From assembly GCA_963973795.1 (NCBI GenBank), contig CAXBAF010000022.1, positions 1-64,000 of the forward strand: 64,000 nucleotides of DNA, given 5' to 3'. The DNA comes from UBA1926 sp002337215 (GTDB lineage: Bacteria > Planctomycetota > Phycisphaerae > Phycisphaerales > UBA1924). Position numbers and translations under genes: made by a program. Positions 1 through 8,315 of the stretch are shown piece after piece. The first letter of the stretch is position 1, and each line of letters starts with the position of its first letter. The notes under the pieces were generated by a model that searched no databases, was not told the origin of the DNA, and worked only from the letters and a program-made list of their open reading frames with translations.

Positions 1-1
1 C

Positions 2-1576
2 CGCCTGGATCTGTTCGCGGGCACGAAGACCAACAACGCCCTGATCCGCGCCGACCCGGGCGGGGTGATCGACCTCAGCGCCGTCACCGTGAACCAGGGC
101 CCGGGCGGCGAGATCCTCGCCGACGGGGGCGGGGTCGAGTTCATCTCGAGCCAGACCGTCAACGGCGGCACCCTCCGCACCGCGAACGGCGGCACGCTGA
201 CCAAGCCGCCCAGCGGCAACCTCTCGATGTCGGACATCTTCATCGACGGTGATCTCGACGTCGCGGGGAACGCGGGCGTGTTCTACAACTCCGCCGCCCT
301 GACCACGACCGGGTCGATCAACCTGAACGACTCCGCGTCGACGGGCAACGCGTTCATCCAGTTCAACGCGAGCACGACCCTCACGGGCGGCGGGCGGGTC
401 TTCCTGGGGGGCAGTTCCAATGACAGCCAGGTGACCACGAACGGCACCGTGCTGACCGTTGCGCCGGACTTCGCGCTCGAGGGATCGGGCGAGATCCCCG
501 CGACGGTGACCAACAACGGACTCATCCGAGCCTTCCCCTCGGAGTTCGGCGATGGCAACCTCCGCCTGTTCTCCGGGACAAAGACCAACAACGCGACGAT
601 CCGCGCCGAGACGGACGGTGTCATCGAGATCACTTCGGTCACGGTGAACCAGGGTGAAGACGGCGAGATCGTCGCCGACGGGGGCGTCGTTGAATTCACC
701 TCGAGCCAGACCGTCAACGGGGGCACCCTCCGCACGCTGAACGGCGGACGCCTCGTCAAGCCAGCGAGTGGCAACCTGAGCCTCGGCGGGGACCCCACGC
801 TCGAGGGCGACCTCGAGCTCGAGGGCAACTCGGGCGTCTTCGTCAACGCGCCGACGATGACCAACAACGCGACGATCCGTATCAACTCCAACGGGTCCAC
901 GGGCAACGTGGTCGTCCAGTTCAACGCGAGCACCGTCATCGGCGGCGCGGGCCGGATCCTGCTCGAGGGCACGAACGACGACAGCCAGCTCACCACCAAC
1001 GGGACGGTCGTCACCTACGGGCCCGACCAGGTCATCGAGGGCGACGGCTTCATGAACGGCTCGCACATCGTGCTGGGCCGCGTCGAGCCCGGGCTGCCCC
1101 TCGGCAACATCACCGGCAACGCGTCCATCACCTTCGGCGGCACCGCCGAGCTCGTCGCGGACGTCGTCGGGAACGGGAACGGCGACTCGATCAATGTCAC
1201 GGGAACCGTCACGCCGGGCGGCGCCGTGAGCATCCAGATCGACCCGGGATACACCCCCGCGATCGATGACGAGTTCACGCTCATCACCGCCGGGACGGTG
1301 AACGCCGAGTTCGCGGGCGTCGCGGTCACCTCGGGCGTCCTGCCCCCAGATGTCGCCGTCCGCCTCGATCACCAGGCGACGCAGGTCGATGTCAACTTCG
1401 TCTGCCTCGCGGACCTGTTGGCGCCCTTTGGCGTGCTCGACCTGATCGACATCAGCGCATTCGTTCAGGCGTTCCTCAACCAGCAGCCAGCCGCGGATCT
1501 CGCGGCTCCGATCGGGGTGTGGGACCTCGCGGACATCGGAACCTTCGTGACCGCGTTCAACACGACGTGCCAGTAA
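2..1576 (+). CDS. Secreted repeat protein with C-terminal GC-type dockerin (5' end outside window)
   Basis: The reading frame is open from the first base, and residues before the first possible start codon (GTG at 65) match the repeat of the next gene, so the true start lies upstream. The 524 visible residues contain at least two copies of a Gly/Asn/Thr-rich repeat of about 186-190 residues (landmarks: NNAxIRA, SSQTVNGGTLR, SGNLS, VQFNAST, TTNGT). This is the composition expected of an extracellular beta-solenoid. A non-repeat module follows, then a Cys-bounded dockerin-like pair at residues 468-524 with two GVxDLxDI-type half repeats. It is a close paralogue of the next gene, which shares the whole C-terminal half. 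Function is unknown; a surface or matrix adhesin is an inference. Confidence 0.85.
   Translation, partial: RLDLFAGTKTNNALIRADPGGVIDLSAVTVNQGPGGEILADGGGVEFISSQTVNGGTLRTANGGTLTKPPSGNLSMSDIFIDGDLDVAGNAGVFYNSAALTTTGSINLNDSASTGNAFIQFNASTTLTGGGRVFLGGSSNDSQVTTNGTVLTVAPDFALEGSGEIPATVTNNGLIRAFPSEFGDGNLRLFSGTKTNNATIRAETDGVIEITSVTVNQGEDGEIVADGGVVEFTSSQTVNGGTLRTLNGGRLVKPASGNLSLGGDPTLEGDLELEGNSGVFVNAPTMTNNATIRINSNGSTGNVVVQFNASTVIGGAGRILLEGTNDDSQLTTNGTVVTYGPDQVIEGDGFMNGSHIVLGRVEPGLPLGNITGNASITFGGTAELVADVVGNGNGDSINVTGTVTPGGAVSIQIDPGYTPAIDDEFTLITAGTVNAEFAGVAVTSGVLPPDVAVRLDHQATQVDVNFVCLADLLAPFGVLDLIDISAFVQAFLNQQPAADLAAPIGVWDLADIGTFVTAFNTTCQ
353..1000 (+). repeat. In-frame ~560-nt protein-coding repeat in the first dockerin gene
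   Basis: Equivalent CAGTTCAACGCGAGCAC blocks occur at 359 and 917, an in-frame spacing of 558 nt. The same unit recurs in the following gene. The repeat encodes the VQFNAST / TTNGT landmarks. The bounds given are approximate. Confidence 0.6.
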
Positions 1577-1595
1577 GCCCTTAATTAGGTTCGCG

Positions 1596-1631
1596 GGACC
1601 CGGCGTGCAACCCCGCGCCTGCGCCGGGTCC
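1596..1631 (+). terminator. Hairpin downstream of the first dockerin gene
   Basis: A perfect 10-bp stem (GGACCCGGCG at 1596-1605 with CGCCGGGTCC at 1622-1631) encloses a 16-nt loop. There is no T-tract, so termination is possible but not assured. Confidence 0.4.
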
Positions 1632-1850
1632 TGACGCATGACCGCGTTGCGAGCGTGTCCGATCGGAGTTTGGTCGTCCAATAAGGGCCTGTTCTTAGGT
1701 GTTTTTACCCGAAGGCGCATCCTGATTTCGGGTGGTCTCGCTATCCTGTGGATACACAGCCGACGGGATCCGCGCAACTGTGCGGCGGAGGTCGGCGTGG
1801 ACAGGAAGAGAACTCGGCGGGGGATCGCCGGGAAATATAAGGGAAGAACC

Positions 1851-4800
1851 ATGACACCGATGACTCGCGCCCTCACCGTCGCGCTGACGGCCGGCCTCGC
1901 CGCCCCTGCATTTGGCCAGACCGACATCTTTTGGAACGCCGGGTCGGGTGTCTGGAATGCGCCAGGAAACTGGAACCCCGTCAACGTACCGAACGCCACC
2001 AACGAGAACGCGTTGATCCTGACGCCCGCTTTTGCACAGGTCAACTTGAATGTTTCCGTCAATATCAACACGCTCGAGGTGGGGCCGCAGTTGTCGCTCG
2101 TGTTCGACGCGAACCATGGGATTGGCCTCTCGGGCAACCTGATCAACAACGGGTTTATCGATCTGAACCCATCGGAGAGCGTCTTCAACTCGTTCCTGCG
2201 CTTCGACAGCAACGCGATGATCTCTGGCAACGGCATCCTCCGGCTGTCGGGCGGCGGGAACGACGCGGCACTCTCGACAAACGCGACGAGCGTGACAAAC
2301 GGTGTGGGTCACACGATCGACGGCGCGGGCCAGATCACAGCCCTCCTGATCAATGAAGGCGTGGTCTCCGCGATCGACACGGGGTTCGGCAACCGGCTCG
2401 AGTTGATCAGCAACACCAAGACCAACAACAGCACGATGCAGGCGGGCCCGAACGCCGAACTGTTCATCAGCAGCATCACGATCAACCAGGGTGCGTCGGG
2501 CGTGATCGCCGCCAACTCGGGCGGCTCGGTCATCTTCAACATCAGCCCCACGGTCAACGGCGGGAGAATCCTGGGCCCCGGCACGCTGGTCAAGGCGTCG
2601 AGCGGCAACCTCTCACTGAGTGATGTCTCGCTCGAGGACGATCTCGATGTCGAGCAGAACGCAGGCATTCTCTACAACTCGGGGACGTTCAACTGCTCCG
2701 GAACGATTACGCTGAATGACTCGGAAGGCGTGAACAACTCGTTTGTTCAGTTCAATACCAACTCGACGATCTCGGGTGGCGGCAGCATCTTCCTCGCGGG
2801 CGGGGGCGCCCCGGGTGGCTCCAACGACAGCTTCGTGACCACCAACGGAACGACGCTCACCATCGCCCCCGACTTCACGATCGAGGGCTCGGGCGAGTTG
2901 AACGCGGCGGTCATCAACAACGGGCTCGTCCGCGCGTTCCCGAGCACAAACGGCGACGGCCGCCTCCGTCTGATCACCAACAACAAGACCAACAACGGCA
3001 TGATGCTCGCCGATCCGGGCGGCACGCTGGAGATCAGCGGGGTCACGATCGCGCAGGGGCCGATGGGTGAGATCCTCGCCGACGGCGGCACGGTCGAGCT
3101 GCTCAGCAGCCAGACGATCAACGGCGGCACGATCCGCGCCATCAACGGCGGGATGGTCGTCAAGCCCACGAGCGGCAACCTGTCGATGTCGGATGTGCTG
3201 CTCGACGCCGATCTCGATGTCCTTCCGTCCGCTGGCGTGTTCTACAACTCGCCATCGTTTGTCTGCACGGGCTCGATCGTCCTCAACGACACAAACAGCG
3301 CCAACAACGCGTTCGTTCAGTTCAACGACAACGCCACGATCTCGGGCGGCGGGCGGATCTTCCTCGCGGGCGGCGGCAACCCGGGGGCCTCGAACGACAG
3401 CTCCGTGACCACCAACGGAACGACGCTCACCATCGCCCCCGACTTCACGATCGAGGGCTCGGGCGAGCTGAACGCGGCGATCATCAACAACGGGCTCGTC
3501 CGCGCGTTCCCCAGCACCAACGGCGACGGACGTCTCCGTCTGCTCACCAACTCCAAAGTCAACAACGCCGACATCCGCGCCGACACGGGTGGGGTGATCG
3601 AGATCAACTCCATCACGATGAACCAGGACCCCGCCGGGGAGATCCTCGCCGACGGAGGGGCGATCGAGTTCGTTTCCAGCCAGACCGTCAACGGCGGCAC
3701 GATTCGCGCCGTCAACGGCGGCACGCTGACCAAGACGACGAGCGGCAACCTGAGTCTCTCGGATATCACGATCGACGGGCGACTCGAAGTCGAGGCGAGC
3801 TCGGGCGTCTTCTATAACTCGGGCACGCTCGTCTGCACCGACACGATCGCGTTGAACGACTCCGCCAGTGCCAACAACGCGTTCATACAGTTCAACGCCA
3901 ACACGACGGCGATGGGCGGCGGGCGGATCTTCCTGGGCGGCAGTTCCAACGACAGCTTCGTGACCACCAACGGGACGACGCTCACCATCGCCCCCGACTT
4001 CACCGTCGAGGGGTCGGGTGAACTGCGCGCCGCCACCATCAACAACGGCCTCGTCCGGGCGTTCATGAGTGAGTTCGGAGATGGTCGTCTCCTCATGAAC
4101 ACGAACGGCAAGACCAACAACGCCCAGATGATCGCGGACACCGACGCGGTGATCGAAATCAATGGGGTCACCGTCAGCCAGGGCCCCGCGGGCGAGATTC
4201 TCGCCGACGGCGGCAACATCGAATTGACCGGATCGCAGACCATCATCGGGGGCACGCTCCGGACCGACAATGGTGGGCGTCTCCGCCGACTCGCCAGCGG
4301 CAACCTGAGTGTTTCGAGCATCACGCTCGAAGGCGACCTCGAGCTCGAGGCGCCGTCGACCATGTTCGTCAACAGCACGGACCTCGTGAACAACGCGACC
4401 ATCCGCGTCAACAGCACCGACAGCGCCAACAACTCGATTGTCCAGTTCAACGCGAACACGACGATCACCGGCACCGGCACGGTTCTGCTCGAGGCCGGCA
4501 TCGACGACAGCAGGCTCGCCACCAACGGCACCACCGCGACGTTCTCGCCCTCTCAGGCCCTCGAGGGCGAGGGCACGATGAACGGCTCGTACGCGATCCA
4601 GGGCCGGTTCTCGCCGGGCCTGCCGGTCGGCAGGATCAACGGCGCCGCCAACATCACGTTCACCGACACGACGCTCTTCGTCGCCGACACCTCGGGCCCG
4701 GGCGTGGGCGACGGCATCGACTTCACGAGTGGCACGGTCGTCTGCGACGGCGACGTCAGCGTCCGACTGGCGTACGTCCCGGCGATCAACGACCAGTTCA

Positions 4801-5099
4801 ACATCATCACCGCGGGTACCGTCAACGGCCTCTTTGACGACGTCTACGTCTCCGTGGGCGACCTCCCGACCAACATCGCCGTCCGACTCGTCTACACGCC
4901 GAGCACCGTCGATGTCCGCTTCGTCTGCCTCGCCGACCTCGCCCCGCCCTACGGCGTGCTCGATCTCGCCGACGTCACCGGGTTCACACAGGGGTTCCTG
5001 AGCAACGACCCGCTCGCCGACCTCGCCGAGCCCATCGGCGTGTTCGACCTTGCCGACATCGGCGCGTTCGTTGCCACCTTCCTGAGCAACTGCAACTGA
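1851..5099 (+). CDS. Large secreted repeat protein with C-terminal GC-type dockerin
   Basis: The predicted product has 1082 residues. I chose the ATG at 1851 because a GGGAAG ribosome-binding site precedes it and it opens a clean Sec signal peptide (MTPMTRALTVALTAGLAAPA..FGQ). The frame is open further upstream, but those residues do not look like protein. After an N-terminal region (FWNAGSGVWNAPGNW, common at the head of autotransporter-like solenoids) come four copies of a ~190-residue repeat. Next is a non-repeat module shared with the preceding gene, and then the two-half dockerin at residues 1026-1082 bounded by Cys. The protein is probably exported and anchored at the surface by its dockerin. 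A binding partner is unknown and no enzymatic motif is visible. Confidence 0.88.
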   Translation: MTPMTRALTVALTAGLAAPAFGQTDIFWNAGSGVWNAPGNWNPVNVPNATNENALILTPAFAQVNLNVSVNINTLEVGPQLSLVFDANHGIGLSGNLINNGFIDLNPSESVFNSFLRFDSNAMISGNGILRLSGGGNDAALSTNATSVTNGVGHTIDGAGQITALLINEGVVSAIDTGFGNRLELISNTKTNNSTMQAGPNAELFISSITINQGASGVIAANSGGSVIFNISPTVNGGRILGPGTLVKASSGNLSLSDVSLEDDLDVEQNAGILYNSGTFNCSGTITLNDSEGVNNSFVQFNTNSTISGGGSIFLAGGGAPGGSNDSFVTTNGTTLTIAPDFTIEGSGELNAAVINNGLVRAFPSTNGDGRLRLITNNKTNNGMMLADPGGTLEISGVTIAQGPMGEILADGGTVELLSSQTINGGTIRAINGGMVVKPTSGNLSMSDVLLDADLDVLPSAGVFYNSPSFVCTGSIVLNDTNSANNAFVQFNDNATISGGGRIFLAGGGNPGASNDSSVTTNGTTLTIAPDFTIEGSGELNAAIINNGLVRAFPSTNGDGRLRLLTNSKVNNADIRADTGGVIEINSITMNQDPAGEILADGGAIEFVSSQTVNGGTIRAVNGGTLTKTTSGNLSLSDITIDGRLEVEASSGVFYNSGTLVCTDTIALNDSASANNAFIQFNANTTAMGGGRIFLGGSSNDSFVTTNGTTLTIAPDFTVEGSGELRAATINNGLVRAFMSEFGDGRLLMNTNGKTNNAQMIADTDAVIEINGVTVSQGPAGEILADGGNIELTGSQTIIGGTLRTDNGGRLRRLASGNLSVSSITLEGDLELEAPSTMFVNSTDLVNNATIRVNSTDSANNSIVQFNANTTITGTGTVLLEAGIDDSRLATNGTTATFSPSQALEGEGTMNGSYAIQGRFSPGLPVGRINGAANITFTDTTLFVADTSGPGVGDGIDFTSGTVVCDGDVSVRLAYVPAINDQFNIITAGTVNGLFDDVYVSVGDLPTNIAVRLVYTPSTVDVRFVCLADLAPPYGVLDLADVTGFTQGFLSNDPLADLAEPIGVFDLADIGAFVATFLSNCN
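2199..4460 (+). repeat. 570-nt tandem coding repeats (four copies)
   Basis: The CAGTTCAA landmark occurs at 2748, 3318, 3888 and 4443, giving in-frame spacings of 570, 570 and 555 nt, with a diverged first copy near 2199. The block beginning at 2835 and the one beginning at 3405 differ at only a few positions over about 145 nt, far closer than the other copies. Confidence 0.8.
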
Positions 5100-5119
5100 T
5101 CCCGTATCATGAACCTCCC

Positions 5120-5158
5120 GCCCGGACTGTCTAGCGACGGTCCGGGCGCTTCTTCTAA
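5120..5158 (+). terminator. Rho-independent terminator
   Basis: A perfect 8-bp GC stem (GCCCGGAC at 5120-5127, GTCCGGGC at 5140-5147) is followed by a short pyrimidine run (GCTTCTTCT). It lies about 20 nt after the stop codon of the large repeat gene. Confidence 0.6.
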
Positions 5159-5237
5159 GCGTTTCAAGAGCCGTTCACGAACGCACCACGCCGCGGGTAT
5201 ATCCCGCCGAACCGCGAACCCCGCGAGGACACACGCC

Positions 5238-6650
5238 ATGGCCCGCTCCCGCACCACCGCTCATCTCTTGGGCGCATCGATCGTCGCACTCTCCGCATGC
5301 TCGGCTGCCTCCGCCGGCGTTCCCCAGGAATGGGACATCGACCTCGTCTGCCGTTCGAGCCTCGACGCCGGCATCCCGGCCTTCCGCCTCCCCCAGTTCT
5401 CCAGCCTCTCGAGCCAGTATGTCTCACTCGATGAAGACGGGAATGTCGCGGTCCGCGTCTTCATCAACGGCAACCCCAACGAGGCGATCTTCTACGGCAA
5501 CACCCAGGGAGGCTCGCTCCCCCTGACAACCAACAGCCCCGACACCATGTGGAGCGTCACCGTCGAGACCCGCAACGGCCTGATCGCGGTCGAGGACGCC
5601 ACGCTCGGCCCCGGTGGGGCGGGCGTCCACGACAGCGCGGGCAACCTCATCAACCGATTCGAGATCGGTCTCTACGGCATCGATGGCATCGCCGGGGTCT
5701 CCGACGACGGGGCCCTGGGCTACCGGGCCGCGCTCGGCTTCTCGGGACAGGGCATCGTCCTCGACGAGTTCGTCAACGGCATCCGCGAGCAGACGCTCCT
5801 GCTCTCCACGCTCGAACCGAGCGACAACACCGATTTCATCCTGAGCCCCGAGATGAACGCCTCCAAGCAGTTCGTCGCCAACATTCTCCCGGTCTCGGGC
5901 CCGAGCCGTCGCATCCTCCGGTTCACGCCGGACACCAACGGCTACACCCGTGAGATCATCGCCGAGACCGGGTCGAACCCCGACGGCAACTTCAGCAGCT
6001 TTGTGAACTCCACCGCCATCGCCCCCAACGGCTCGATCGCGTTCAACGCGCGCCGCGCCGCCGACAGCCTCTGGCAGGTCTCCCGCCGAGACAGCCCGGC
6101 GGACCCGATCGTCAGCATCGCCCGTGGCGGCGATATGGGCATCGTCAACTCCAACCTCGCCAACTTCCCCCCCGTCGTCAACTCCAACGGTCTCGTCGCC
6201 TTCCGCGTCGAGGACAACACCGGTTCGACCGCGCTCTTCGTCGGTGATGGCAGTGGGGGACCCGACGCGCTCACACGCATCGTCGGCAACGGGGATATCG
6301 CCGAAACCGACCTCGGCCCCATCCCCTTCGGTTTCGACTTCGGCGGCACCACCGGCATCCAGATCATGAACGGTGTCGTCGATATCAACGATGCCGACCA
6401 GGTCGCCTTCGCCGCCTTCCTCGCCAACGGCACGATCGGCATCTTCGTCGCGTCGCCCGCCGGCCCCGAGGGCTGCACCGCGGCCGACCTTGCCGAACCG
6501 TTCGGTGTCCTCGACCTCGCCGACCTGCAGACCTTCGTGCAGGGCTTCGTCGCCGCAGACCCGATCGCGGACCTCGCCGCTCCCGAGGGCGTCTTCGACC
6601 TCGCCGATGTGCAGGCGTTTGTCACGAGTTTCACCGCCGGTTGTCCTTGA
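5238..6650 (+). CDS. Secreted protein of unknown function with GC-type dockerin
   Basis: The predicted product has 470 residues. The ATG at 5238 follows a GCGAGGA site and begins a signal peptide (MARSRTTAHLLGASIVALSA, Ala-rich cleavage region ending ASAG). The central ~370 residues carry loosely repeated stretches (for example SPEMNASKQFV, STAIAPNGSIAFNAR, PPVVNSNGLVAFRV, DINDADQVAFAAFL). These resemble the NxxGxxAF-type blades of choice-of-anchor tandem-repeat proteins and suggest a beta-propeller. The dockerin occupies residues 413-470 with flanking Cys. It lies between other dockerin genes, with its own upstream terminator, so it may be transcribed alone. The propeller call is inference; no catalytic residues are recognised. 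Confidence 0.85.
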   Translation: MARSRTTAHLLGASIVALSACSAASAGVPQEWDIDLVCRSSLDAGIPAFRLPQFSSLSSQYVSLDEDGNVAVRVFINGNPNEAIFYGNTQGGSLPLTTNSPDTMWSVTVETRNGLIAVEDATLGPGGAGVHDSAGNLINRFEIGLYGIDGIAGVSDDGALGYRAALGFSGQGIVLDEFVNGIREQTLLLSTLEPSDNTDFILSPEMNASKQFVANILPVSGPSRRILRFTPDTNGYTREIIAETGSNPDGNFSSFVNSTAIAPNGSIAFNARRAADSLWQVSRRDSPADPIVSIARGGDMGIVNSNLANFPPVVNSNGLVAFRVEDNTGSTALFVGDGSGGPDALTRIVGNGDIAETDLGPIPFGFDFGGTTGIQIMNGVVDINDADQVAFAAFLANGTIGIFVASPAGPEGCTAADLAEPFGVLDLADLQTFVQGFVAADPIADLAAPEGVFDLADVQAFVTSFTAGCP

Positions 6651-6732
6651 TCGCGTCGCCGATTTCCGTCATGCTGCACCGAGGGCCGGGCTGAATACCA
6701 CCCGGCCCGCTGTGCCCCGTAGAGGAGAGATA

Positions 6733-8025
6733 ATGCGCATCACCCCGTTCGCTCTGGCAGCGTGCTCGAGTCTCGCGGTCGCACAGGCCGACTACCCAGC
6801 CGTCTTCGTCGCCAACAACGGCAATCTTGAGGGCAGCGTCTCGACCATGCGCATCGAGTCAAGCGGTGTGCTGACGTACGTCTCGAAGACCGTCACCGGC
6901 ACCCGCTCCAGCACGTCGCAGCCCTGCCCAGGATGCAACACGTACGCCATCGACATCACCCCCGACGGTCGATTCCTCGCGACCGCCCACGCCTCGGGCA
7001 ACACCACCGAGAACCTCACCGTGTACGCCGTCGCCCCGGACGGCTCACTTACCGTGGTTGAGGAACTCCCGCTCGCCCAGGGCGGGCTCGACATCCAGTG
7101 GGTCAGCAACGACCTGCTCGCCTACCCGCTCACCGATCTCAGCCAGACCAACCAGGTCCGCCTCTACCACCTCGACGAGGACAACGAACTCACGCAAGTC
7201 GACAGCGCCGACGCCGGCACCTTCTGCACCTCCATCGCCCTGCATCCCAACCGCCGATGGCTCTACGCCAACGACTCGTTCGCGAATACCGTCCGCGTTT
7301 TCGATACCCAGGGCGGCTCGCTCACCCTCGTCCAGACCCAGTCCCTGCCGGTCTCGGGCGTCGCGGTCGAGGTCACGCCCGACGGCAGGACGCTCTTCGC
7401 CGCAGGCGGCATCAGCGCGGGCGGCAACGCCTTCGCCGGCTACACGATCGACCCCGCCGACGGCACGCTGTCGGCGCTCCCGGGGAGCCCGTTCACCTCG
7501 CCCGGCTCCTCGCCCAAGGGCTTCTCGTTCTCGGGAGACGGTGCGTACATGTACGTCTCCCACGGCACCGACGCCACGATCCGGGCCTTTTCGCTCGACG
7601 CCTCCGGCATCCCCGCCTCGCTCGGCTTCTCCTACGACATCGGGTTCCAGGGTTCCCTCCGCGAGATGGACAGCCTCGGCAACATCCTCTTCGCCCTCGA
7701 CGAATCCACCGCCATCGATGGACTCCGCGGGGCCTACTCCTTCTCGATCAACCCCGGCACCGGCGACTTCACACCATTCCCCAACTCGCCCGTTGACACC
7801 AACGGCACAAGCCCGAACGACCTCACGGTCTGGGCCGCCGCCGTCGGCTGCAACCCCGCCGACATCGCTTCGCCGTTCAATGTGCTCGACCTCGGGGACC
7901 TCCAGGCCTTCGTTAAGGGCTTCCTCGCGGGCGACCCCATCGCGGACCTCGCGCCGCCCCAAGGCGTCCTCGACCTCGCCGATGTGCAGGCCTTCGTGAC
8001 CAGCTTCAGCGCCGGGTGCCCCTGA
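6733..8025 (+). CDS. Lactonase-like beta-propeller protein with GC-type dockerin
   Basis: The predicted product has 430 residues. The ATG at 6733 follows a strong GAGGAGA ribosome-binding site, and a short Ala-rich signal peptide ends near AVAQA. Residues ~25-360 resemble the 7-bladed lactonase / YVTN family: repeated blade motifs such as YAIDITPDGRFLATAHASG, IALHPNRRWLYANDSF, VEVTPDGRTLFAAGG and FSFSGDGAYMYVS. In that family cytoplasmic members hydrolyse 6-phosphogluconolactone, but exported ones often have no known substrate, so activity is not assigned. A Cys-bounded dockerin occupies residues 373-430. One half repeat has Asn in place of the usual Gly (PFNVLDL). It is probably secreted and surface-tethered like its neighbours. 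Confidence 0.87.
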   Translation: MRITPFALAACSSLAVAQADYPAVFVANNGNLEGSVSTMRIESSGVLTYVSKTVTGTRSSTSQPCPGCNTYAIDITPDGRFLATAHASGNTTENLTVYAVAPDGSLTVVEELPLAQGGLDIQWVSNDLLAYPLTDLSQTNQVRLYHLDEDNELTQVDSADAGTFCTSIALHPNRRWLYANDSFANTVRVFDTQGGSLTLVQTQSLPVSGVAVEVTPDGRTLFAAGGISAGGNAFAGYTIDPADGTLSALPGSPFTSPGSSPKGFSFSGDGAYMYVSHGTDATIRAFSLDASGIPASLGFSYDIGFQGSLREMDSLGNILFALDESTAIDGLRGAYSFSINPGTGDFTPFPNSPVDTNGTSPNDLTVWAAAVGCNPADIASPFNVLDLGDLQAFVKGFLAGDPIADLAPPQGVLDLADVQAFVTSFSAGCP

Positions 8026-8174
8026 CCAATCGCCGACCCGGATGATTTCCGGACCTGATATCGCCCGAACCCGAGGGGTGGTCCGCGCCGCCGTTATGCG
8101 CTGCCTGCTCCGGGTCCGCAACTCCCGATTCCCCACCCGCGGACCTTGTGAACCAGCCGATGCTGTGATATCCT

Positions 8175-8194
8175 TACGAGATCAACGTCTCGTA
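8175..8194. promoter_or_regulatory. Perfect inverted repeat upstream of the multiheme cytochrome gene
   Basis: TACGAGA and TCTCGTA form a perfect 7-bp palindrome with a 6-nt spacer. It lies 122 nt before the cytochrome start in an otherwise featureless 290-nt intergenic region. It could be an operator or a hairpin end for the upstream transcript. Confidence 0.3.
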
Positions 8195-8315
8195 GGGGTA
8201 TTTGTTCAGACCGGTCCGGCCATCACTGCCGACCTCCGGTCCCGCGTCGAGAAATTGAACCGGGCACTCGGTTTCTGCGAGCCCGCCCGTGATTCAGGAA
8301 GATAGAGGGAATCCG

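Noticed and set aside
2199..4460. Regular repeats that could be mistaken for a CRISPR-like array
   Set aside because: The period is 570 nt, in frame, and the repeats encode protein. There are no short direct repeats with unique spacers and no cas genes.
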